Source: Acidobacteriaceae bacterium (lineage in GTDB: Bacteria; Acidobacteriota; Terriglobia; Terriglobales; SbA1). Taken from it: a DNA stretch of 6,815 nucleotides. The DNA lies in contig PLEA01000697.1 in assembly GCA_003136335.1 (NCBI GenBank), positions 1 through 6,815 on the forward strand, given 5' to 3'. This document shows positions 1-5,038 of the stretch, piece by piece. The notes under the pieces are model-generated. The model was not told where the DNA came from, made no database searches, and saw nothing but the letters and a program-made list of their open reading frames with translations. The translations under genes and the position numbers were made by a program. Within the stretch, counting starts at the first letter, position 1; the number at the start of each line of letters is the position of its first letter.

Positions 1-268
1 AGTCGGCTTCGAGGAGATCTCCCGGAAGCCCGTTTATCGGGAACAATGCCGAGGATTCGTTCCGGTTTGCGTCGTTCCTGAAACGGTCTCTGTAAATGGA
101 GAATCCCTGCACCGCGGCAGCCGGCGTTCGCTTCGACAGCAAGTTTGCGGGTGGCCAAGGAAGATTTCATGCCTCCAAGTGTGTCAGGGAATCGTTGGAG
201 ATTCTTGATATGATCGCTGAGCCGGCTCCGAGGATAGGAACTCAAGCCGCCGCAGAGGCCTCGACGCA
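1..268. other. Upstream region without a supported gene
   Basis: No convincing gene is seen here. All three plus-strand frames are closed before position 269, and none of the short translations looks like a protein family I recognise. The frame open from the left edge to a TAA at about 96 could be the tail of an upstream gene, but nothing in it supports that. A short inverted repeat, CCCG (29-32) and CGGG (38-41) around a 5-nt loop, lacks a T-run and is not called a terminator. A TATGAT resembling a -10 box lies at 209-214 without a good -35 partner. The operon promoter is probably in this stretch, but I cannot place it firmly. Confidence 0.4.
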
Positions 269-1597
269 ATGAATCGCACGGTTCTCGGTTTGCTGTTTGT
301 AGTTTGTTCGACAGCGCATCTCTCTTCGCAGATGGGCAATATGAACGCTCCGACATTTACGAAGGATGTCGCGCCGATCCTGCAGAAAAACTGCCAAAGC
401 TGCCACCGGCCGGGCGAGGCTGCCCCGTTCTCAATGCTCACGTACGAGGAGACGCGGCCCTGGACCGGAGCCATGAAACTGGCCGTGAAGCAGAAACTGA
501 TGCCGCCATGGTTTGCCGATCCTCAGGTTGGACATTTCGCGAATGACCGGTCGCTCTCTCAAAAAGAGATCGACACAATTGTGGCGTGGGTGACCGCCGG
601 CGCGCCCAAGGGCGATCCCAAAGACATGCCTGCACCCGTGAACTTTGTGGAAGGATGGGGCATTCCAAAACCGGACGTGATTTTTCAGTTGCCCAAAGAA
701 TTCTCCGTGCCGGAATCGGGCATGGTCGAGTACCAATATGTCATCGTGCCCACCGGCTTCACGGAAGATAAATGGGTGCAGGCCGTCGAAGTCCGACCTA
801 CGGAGCGCTCCGTGGTTCACCACATCATCGCGTACATTCGCGAACCCGGATCGAATTACTTCAAAGACCAAAAGCGAGGAGTTTTCTTCGAAGCTCCTCC
901 GGCCAAGACGGATGAGAACGTTGACACCAGCGCTCTGCCCAGCGATTTTCTGGTTGGCTATGCTCCCGGCCAGCCCGCGGAGGTCCTACCGGTAGGCGAG
1001 GCGAAATTGGTGAAGGCCGGATCCGACATCGTATTCGAGGTGCACTACACGCCCAATGGAAAAGCGGTGATGGACCGAACCGAGCTGGGCCTGGTATTCG
1101 CCAAAGAGCCGCCAAAGAAAAGAGTGCAGACGTTGTCGGCGGTCAATGGCACTTTCAAAATTCCCCCCGGCGATTCCAACTACCGCGTGGATGCTTCCTT
1201 TGAAATTCGCAAGGAGGTGATCCTGGCCTCGATTCATCCACACATGCACGCCAGGGGAAAGGATTTTGAATATCGCATCGTATTTCCGGGCGGTGAGACA
1301 CGGACGATCCTGCGCGTGCCGCAATACAACTGGCACTGGCAGCTTTGGTACAACCTCGATGAACCGATTGTGCTGCCCCCTGGGGCGCGAATCGAATGCA
1401 CAGCGCATTTCGACAACTCGCCGAACAATCCGGAGAATCCAGACCCCACAAAGACCGTGATCTGGGGGCAGCAGAGCTGGGACGAGATGATGGTTGGCTT
1501 CTTCAACCTGGTTTACGATCCGCGGATCTCTCCCAAAGACTTGCTGCCGGAAAAGAAAGCTGTTGCGAACAGCAAGGCTTCAATCGCGGATCATTGA
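269..1597 (+). CDS. Secreted haem c protein with PHM-like copper monooxygenase region
   Basis: A 442-residue protein. Residues 1-21 look like a Sec signal peptide (Arg3, then a hydrophobic core). A small cytochrome c domain follows, with one haem-binding CQSCH at 42-46 and the family-typical MPPW at 78-81; Met78 is a possible distal haem ligand. Residues about 130-420 resemble copper type II ascorbate-dependent monooxygenases (peptidylglycine and dopamine hydroxylases). By motif alignment in my head all the copper ligands are present: His184-His185 and His259 (VHYTP) for the electron-transfer copper, and His325-x-His327 (HMHARGK, like HTHHLGK in PHM) plus Met407 (WDEMM, like DEM in PHM) for the catalytic copper. 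The multiple disulfides of animal PHM are absent: only Cys42, Cys45 and Cys377 remain after the signal. The substrate is unknown. A weak AGAGG at 254-258 precedes the ATG by 10 nt. It is the first gene of a four-gene run. Databases often label such proteins 'thiol-disulfide isomerase', which the sequence does not support. Confidence 0.85.
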   Translation: MNRTVLGLLFVVCSTAHLSSQMGNMNAPTFTKDVAPILQKNCQSCHRPGEAAPFSMLTYEETRPWTGAMKLAVKQKLMPPWFADPQVGHFANDRSLSQKEIDTIVAWVTAGAPKGDPKDMPAPVNFVEGWGIPKPDVIFQLPKEFSVPESGMVEYQYVIVPTGFTEDKWVQAVEVRPTERSVVHHIIAYIREPGSNYFKDQKRGVFFEAPPAKTDENVDTSALPSDFLVGYAPGQPAEVLPVGEAKLVKAGSDIVFEVHYTPNGKAVMDRTELGLVFAKEPPKKRVQTLSAVNGTFKIPPGDSNYRVDASFEIRKEVILASIHPHMHARGKDFEYRIVFPGGETRTILRVPQYNWHWQLWYNLDEPIVLPPGARIECTAHFDNSPNNPENPDPTKTVIWGQQSWDEMMVGFFNLVYDPRISPKDLLPEKKAVANSKASIADH

Positions 1598-1637
1598 CGC
1601 CGAAGGCTGAACATTCAGGACCACCGACAACTCCAAT

Positions 1638-2453
1638 ATGAAGATTGCTCCTCGCGCCCTGATCATCCTCGCCGTGCTCTCTGCATTTTCCACGGCTCAG
1701 TCTGGTCTCCCACCAAAGAAACACCTCCTTGTCATCGGAGAAGAAAAAGGATACCGGCACGACTCCGTGTCCCATGCCATGGCGACCATCGAGCGACTGG
1801 GGCGGGAAACCGGGCTGTGGGACACCACACTTCGCACCGACACCGAGGTACTAACGAAGAAGAAGCTGGAATACAACGCACAGAACTTGAACGACTTCGA
1901 CGCCGTGCTCTTCTTTACCGGGGGCGACCTCGAAATGAATGCCCAACAGAAGGCCGACTTCCTGTCGTTCATCCACGAGGAGGGCAAGGGATTCATTGGC
2001 GTGCACAGCGCTGCCATCACTTTCGTGGACTGGCCCGAATTTGTGGAGATGGTTGGCGGGACTTACGACGAGCACCCGTGGACTACTTTCGATGCGCCCA
2101 TCCTCGTGGAGGACCCGGGCTTTCCGGGCATGCAACAATTCCCGCATTCTTTTACGTTGCGCGACGAAATTTACCAGATGAAAGACTACTCACGCGACAA
2201 GGTGCGAGTGCTGATGCGGCTCGATGTCAGCAAGCTCGACATGAAGAACAAGAATGTCCATCGCACCGACGGCGATTTTGCTGTGACTTGGGCAAAGATG
2301 TACGGCAAAGGGCGCGTCTACTACACGACATTAGGGCACGTGGAAGCGAACTGGGACAAACCGGAGTTCCAACAAATGATTACCGAAGCCATCAAATGGG
2401 CGATGGGGTTGGAAAATGCAGAACTGACATCCCGTCCGCTGCCCGCAAACTAG
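1638..2453 (+). CDS. Secreted ThuA-family protein
   Basis: A 271-residue protein with a Sec-like signal peptide (Lys2, Arg6, hydrophobic 7-18, probable cleavage after STA at 18-20). The rest matches the ThuA family, which has the class I glutamine-amidotransferase-like fold. Landmarks are the first strand with LLVIGEEKGYRHDS (30-43), DAVLFFTGG (88-96), the elbow GFIGVHSA (118-125), the DEIYQM stretch (176-181) and the C-terminal GRVYYTTLGH (225-234). His123 sits where true amidotransferases carry the catalytic Cys. The protein has no cysteine at all, so amidotransferase activity is not expected. ThuA of rhizobia acts with ThuB in trehalose/maltitol catabolism through 3-keto sugars; the substrate here is unknown. 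It starts 40 nt after the haem/copper gene. The nearest purine-rich element, AGGA at 1617-1620, lies 17 nt from the ATG, so initiation may be weak or coupled to upstream translation. Confidence 0.87.
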   Translation: MKIAPRALIILAVLSAFSTAQSGLPPKKHLLVIGEEKGYRHDSVSHAMATIERLGRETGLWDTTLRTDTEVLTKKKLEYNAQNLNDFDAVLFFTGGDLEMNAQQKADFLSFIHEEGKGFIGVHSAAITFVDWPEFVEMVGGTYDEHPWTTFDAPILVEDPGFPGMQQFPHSFTLRDEIYQMKDYSRDKVRVLMRLDVSKLDMKNKNVHRTDGDFAVTWAKMYGKGRVYYTTLGHVEANWDKPEFQQMITEAIKWAMGLENAELTSRPLPAN

Positions 2454-2475
2454 CCTGGCGAAAAAGCAAGACAGC

Positions 2476-2488
2476 GAGGGGTTCATTG
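2476..2488 (+). promoter_or_regulatory. Ribosome binding site deciding a TTG start
   Basis: GAGGGG at 2476-2481 lies 4 nt before TTG at 2486-2488. No in-frame ATG exists between the ThuA stop and codon 47 of the TIM-barrel gene, so a non-ATG start is required to keep the twin-arginine signal. CTG at 2492 is the only nearby alternative and would shorten the protein by two residues. The ATG at 2499 is in a different frame. Confidence 0.6.
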
Positions 2489-3301
2489 ATTCTGGAAGAT
2501 GCGATCACGAGAAGAAGTTTTGTGAAGACGGTGGCCGGCGGCCTGGCTGCAACCGCACTTCCCTTGCGCGCCGCGGCGAAGCTGAACGTTGGCATTGGCA
2601 CCTATAGCTATCACAATCTCTCGATGGACGAAATGATTGTTCAGCTGAATGCGCTGCAAGTTGGGGAAATCGAAATGTCGCGCGGTGAGTTCATGCTGAT
2701 GAACCACCCCACCGAGGAACTGTTTCGTTCGGCTCGAACCAAACTTGACCGAGCGGGAATCCGCTGCGTGTCCTACTACACGGCAACCATCAAACGAGAT
2801 CAGGATTTAGAAAACGCTGTGCGGTTTGCCAGGCTGCTGGGCAGTAGCAATGTCACCGGCGATGCTACTGGCAGCATTCTGAATCGAATCGATCGGCGCT
2901 TTACGCAGGAACAGTTGACCTTCGGAATCCACAATCATTACTTCAAGGGCGAAAAGTTCGCCTACGAGAGTCCAGAGGATGTGCTGAGCGCTCTCGCGGG
3001 ACTTTCCAAAACCGTCGGCGCCACAGCAGATGTGGGACATTTTGCATCTTGCGGCCATGATCCCGTCGACGCCGTGCGCAAATTGGGACCTCGTCTGATA
3101 CTGGTGCACCTCAAAGATATTCAGGCCGTGGACGGCGAAGTGAACGTGCTGCTTGGAACAGGAATTTCTAAAATTTCTGCGGTCATGCAGGAACTGCACC
3201 GGCAGAATTTTGCGGGACTGGTGGCTGTGGAATACGAAAAAGAGGGCGACGTGAACGACGACATGCGGCGAGACATGGAATTTGCACGCAGACTCGCCTA
3301 G
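2486..3301 (+). CDS. Tat-exported sugar phosphate isomerase/epimerase-like TIM barrel
   Basis: A 271-residue protein in the xylose-isomerase-like TIM-barrel superfamily. I choose TTG at 2486 because it follows GAGGGG (2476-2481) and gives an N-terminus with a textbook twin-arginine motif TRRSFVK (8-14), then a hydrophobic, Ala/Gly-rich segment ending near LRAAA (27-31). The next in-frame ATG is codon 47 and would delete the signal and the first strand. Barrel landmarks are VGIGTYSYHN (35-44), GEIEMSRG (60-67), FGIHNHY (146-152), ADVGHF (181-186), LVHLKD (206-211) and VAVEYE (246-251). Candidate metal ligands are His149, Asp182, His208 and Glu249, in the spacing expected for the epimerase family, with His in place of the usual first Glu. 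Relatives epimerise or isomerise ketoses, or act on 3-keto sugars and inositols; the substrate is unknown. The open frame continues upstream to 1817, but that part runs through the ThuA gene in another frame and is not coding. Confidence 0.83.
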   Translation: MILEDAITRRSFVKTVAGGLAATALPLRAAAKLNVGIGTYSYHNLSMDEMIVQLNALQVGEIEMSRGEFMLMNHPTEELFRSARTKLDRAGIRCVSYYTATIKRDQDLENAVRFARLLGSSNVTGDATGSILNRIDRRFTQEQLTFGIHNHYFKGEKFAYESPEDVLSALAGLSKTVGATADVGHFASCGHDPVDAVRKLGPRLILVHLKDIQAVDGEVNVLLGTGISKISAVMQELHRQNFAGLVAVEYEKEGDVNDDMRRDMEFARRLA

Positions 3302-3327
3302 CGGCCTGGCATAGGGGACAGAAGCAA

Positions 3328-4455
3328 ATGTGGAGAGTTTTTCTATTCTTATTGATTTCTCTAAGCGCCTGGACACAAGACGCGCATCCGATCCTCGCAC
3401 TTGGTTCGCCCGCGCCTAACTTCGAACTACCCGGCGTGGATGGAAAGACGCACAAGCTCAGCGATTATGCGGCGAGTCCAATCCTAGTTGTGGTCTTCAC
3501 TTGTAATCATTGCCCGATCGCGCAGATGTATGAAGAGCGTATCGGGAGGCTAGCCGCGGACTACAAGGGTCGGGGCGTGGCCGTGGTGGCGATTCAGCCC
3601 AACGATCCGAAGGCGATCCGGATCGATGAACTGGACTCCTCGGATATCAGCGACAGTCTGGCCGAGATGAAAATCCGCGCCGAATACAAGCATCTGCAAT
3701 ATCCCTATCTTTACGATGGCGAGACGCAAGCGGTGACCAGGGCGTATGGTCCCCAGGCAACGCCGCACGCCTTTATCTTTGATCAGGAACGTCGTCTGCG
3801 CTACGAAGGCCGCCTTGACAACAGCTACCGAATAGAGCTGGTGAAGACGCAAGATGCGCGCAATGCGATCGACGCGATACTGGCGCATCAGGAAGTCGTT
3901 GTGAAACACACCGGAGTTTTCGGTTGCTCGACGAAGTGGCAGGAGAAAGCGTCTTCGCGGATCGAGGGCTTGCGGAAGATTGAGGCGCAGCCCGTGCAAC
4001 TGGAGATGGCGACTGCCGCCGACTTGAAGACGCTGCGCGCCAATCCCAGCAAGCAAATGCTCTTGGTCAGTTTTTGGGCGACCTGGTGCGGTTCGTGCAT
4101 AGCCGAGTTCGCCGATCTCGAAGACACTTACCGGATGTACAGCGTCCGCGATCTGGGATTAGTCACGGTATCGACCAATATGCCTGACGAGACAAATACC
4201 GTCATGAAATTGCTGGAGAAGATGCACGCCACCAGCCGCAATCTGCTTTTTGCTTCGAACGACACTGCATCGCTGCAGGCGGCATTCGATCCCAAGTGGG
4301 AGTCAGCCGTGCCTTACACCGTATTGCTGGCTCCTGGCGGTAAGGTGCTTTATCAGAAGCAGGGATCCGTCGACATTCTAGAACTGCGCCGGAAGATCCT
4401 TGCCTACCTGGATTCTGACTATATCGGCTTCAACAAGTATTGGTCGGGCGAGTAG
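3328..4455 (+). CDS. Secreted double-thioredoxin-fold protein (redoxin plus TlpA-like)
   Basis: A 375-residue protein. Residues 1-16 look like a Sec signal peptide. Domain 1 (about 23-195) is an AhpC/TSA-type redoxin: GSPAPNFELPGVDG (26-39), active-site CNHC (59-62), cis-Pro in ATPHAFIFD (144-152), and GCSTKW with Cys200 at its end. Domain 2 (about 225-365) is TlpA/thioredoxin-like: LVSFWATWCGSC (246-257) with the CGSC redox pair Cys254/Cys257, and cis-Pro in AVPYTVLL (327-334). Both domains keep the CXXC pair, so it should act as a periplasmic thiol-disulfide reductant or relay. AGGGGA at 3313-3318 sits 9 nt before the ATG, and the gene starts 26 nt after the TIM-barrel stop, making it the fourth gene of the run. 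A plausible partner is the haem c/copper protein at 269-1597 (keeping haem-site cysteines reduced, or copper handling), but that is inference from position. Confidence 0.87.
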   Translation: MWRVFLFLLISLSAWTQDAHPILALGSPAPNFELPGVDGKTHKLSDYAASPILVVVFTCNHCPIAQMYEERIGRLAADYKGRGVAVVAIQPNDPKAIRIDELDSSDISDSLAEMKIRAEYKHLQYPYLYDGETQAVTRAYGPQATPHAFIFDQERRLRYEGRLDNSYRIELVKTQDARNAIDAILAHQEVVVKHTGVFGCSTKWQEKASSRIEGLRKIEAQPVQLEMATAADLKTLRANPSKQMLLVSFWATWCGSCIAEFADLEDTYRMYSVRDLGLVTVSTNMPDETNTVMKLLEKMHATSRNLLFASNDTASLQAAFDPKWESAVPYTVLLAPGGKVLYQKQGSVDILELRRKILAYLDSDYIGFNKYWSGE

Positions 4456-4575
4456 CGGTTTGCAAGGATGGAGGATGGTCTCGCCCGCTTGCGACGCCGA
4501 CACGCTTCCGGCCACAAACACAAGGACAAATACAAACCCAAGCATCGAGCGAGAAGATAGACACAGTTGCTTCAT
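4378..4575 (-). CDS. Possible small exported protein or 5' remnant of a lost gene
   Basis: A 65-codon minus-strand ORF that I do not recognise. Its first 30 residues look like a real signal peptide: Lys2 and Arg9, a hydrophobic core MLGFVFVLVFVAG (11-23), and SVSASQA with signal-peptidase-I-type small residues. GAGG (plus-strand 4584-4587) lies 8 nt before the ATG, and an extended -10 (TGCTACAAT) lies further upstream. After about residue 35 the sequence shows no family features, and its last 26 codons or so run antisense into the end of the double-thioredoxin gene. It could be a genuine small secreted protein, the surviving 5' end of a gene whose body was lost when sequences were joined, or a chance ORF. 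Only the start region is persuasive. Confidence 0.3.
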   Translation of the reverse strand: MKQLCLSSRSMLGFVFVLVFVAGSVSASQAGETILHPCKPLLARPILVEADIVRIQVGKDLPAQF

Positions 4576-4635
4576 GGCGCGAACCTCGCAATGGGGAGTC
4601 GCAGTGCCTGGGATGGTTAAGGCGCGTTGGACGAG

Positions 4636-4644
4636 ATTGTAGCA
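4636..4644 (-). promoter_or_regulatory. Possible extended -10 promoter for the small minus-strand ORF
   Basis: Read on the minus strand, TGCTACAAT matches the extended -10 form TGnTATAAT with one mismatch in the hexamer. There is no clear -35 box, which extended -10 promoters can do without. It would give a leader of roughly 50-55 nt ahead of the ATG at 4575. Such short matches occur by chance. Confidence 0.25.
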
Positions 4645-4670
4645 CGCGGAACCCTTCAAAAAAGCCTGCT

Positions 4671-4720
4671 CACGAGAAGGGTAGTGGGCTACTTTGAGGT
4701 AGCTCACCACCCACGAGAAG
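4671..4720. repeat. 50-bp element: imperfect hairpin flanked by 9-bp direct repeats
   Basis: CACGAGAAG occurs at 4671-4679 and again, identically, at 4712-4720. Exactly between them is an inverted repeat: arm GGTAGTGGGCTAC (4680-4692), loop TTTGAG (4693-4698), arm GTAGCTCACCACC (4699-4711). Eleven of 13 arm positions are complementary, and one of the other two can form G-U in RNA. No T-run follows on the plus strand. On the minus strand six T's come only after a further ~17 nt, so this is not a standard terminator. It could be a regulatory operator, a tiny palindromic mobile repeat with a 9-bp target duplication, or a copy of a genome-wide intergenic repeat. Confidence 0.6.
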
Positions 4721-5038
4721 TGTTACAATAAGTTCACACGGCTGGCATCCCCAGCACACAATCAATCCAATCGCCCTAAGCAAATACCCAGCGGCGCATG
4801 CCCCCTGCTCGATGTGATGCGGTGCCGAAGCACACAAATCGCCTAACTTCTGGCTAGATACTCTCCCTCGACCCGAGCGTCTCAAAAAGAAACCCGACTG
4901 GGCGGCGCAGACGCACGGTTGATTCCTTTTGGGCGGTTCGCAACTAACCTGCCAACGTCCCCGTCCCCTAGAACAAAGGCAAGACCTAAAGAGGCAGAAC
5001 TGCGTCGGCCCGTCTCGGGACAAGCCGCCCGCCCACCC

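Larger units (their letters stand above)
4456..5038. other. 583-bp gap between converging genes
   Basis: This gap separates the stop of the double-thioredoxin gene from the stop of the minus-strand receptor gene. Besides the small minus-strand ORF and the 50-bp repeat, I see only minor structure. CGGGCGAG at 4445-4452 pairs with CTCGCCCG at 4480-4487 across 27 nt just after the thioredoxin gene, without a T-run. GCTGG/CCAGC forms a short hairpin at 4741-4755. A small hairpin CCCG-tct-CGGG at 5009-5019 lies about 20 nt past the receptor stop on the minus strand, also without a U-tract. Minus-strand TTTCTTTTT (4884-4892) lies inside a 6-bp inverted repeat (4877-4882/4909-4914). No tRNA, rRNA or convincing intrinsic terminator was found. 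From about 4760 to 5000 I see nothing I can name. Confidence 0.5.

Noticed and set aside
1817..2485. Upstream in-frame extension of the TIM-barrel gene giving a 494-residue protein
   Set aside because: It overlaps the ThuA gene in another frame, has arginine-rich low-quality sequence, and would bury the twin-arginine signal in the middle of the protein.
2807..3400. 197-codon minus-strand ORF opposite the TIM-barrel gene
   Set aside because: Composition is rich in His/Arg/Ser as expected for an antisense shadow, and it crosses the junction of two well-supported plus-strand genes.
4445..4487. CGGGCGAG/CTCGCCCG inverted repeat at the end of the double-thioredoxin gene as an intrinsic terminator
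   Set aside because: The loop is 27 nt and no T-run follows the second arm.
4721..4729. Plus-strand TGTTACAAT resembling an extended -10 box
   Set aside because: No plausible plus-strand gene lies downstream before the opposing receptor gene, and there is no -35 partner.
4877..4914. Inverted repeat GCGTCT/AGACGC enclosing a minus-strand T-rich tract, as a receptor-gene terminator
   Set aside because: The T-tract lies inside the loop rather than after the stem, the stem is only 6 bp, and it is about 125 nt beyond the receptor stop.
4670..5023. 117-codon minus-strand ORF in the convergent gap
   Set aside because: Cys/Arg/Ser-rich, no recognisable domain, no good ribosome site, and it runs through the 50-bp hairpin repeat.
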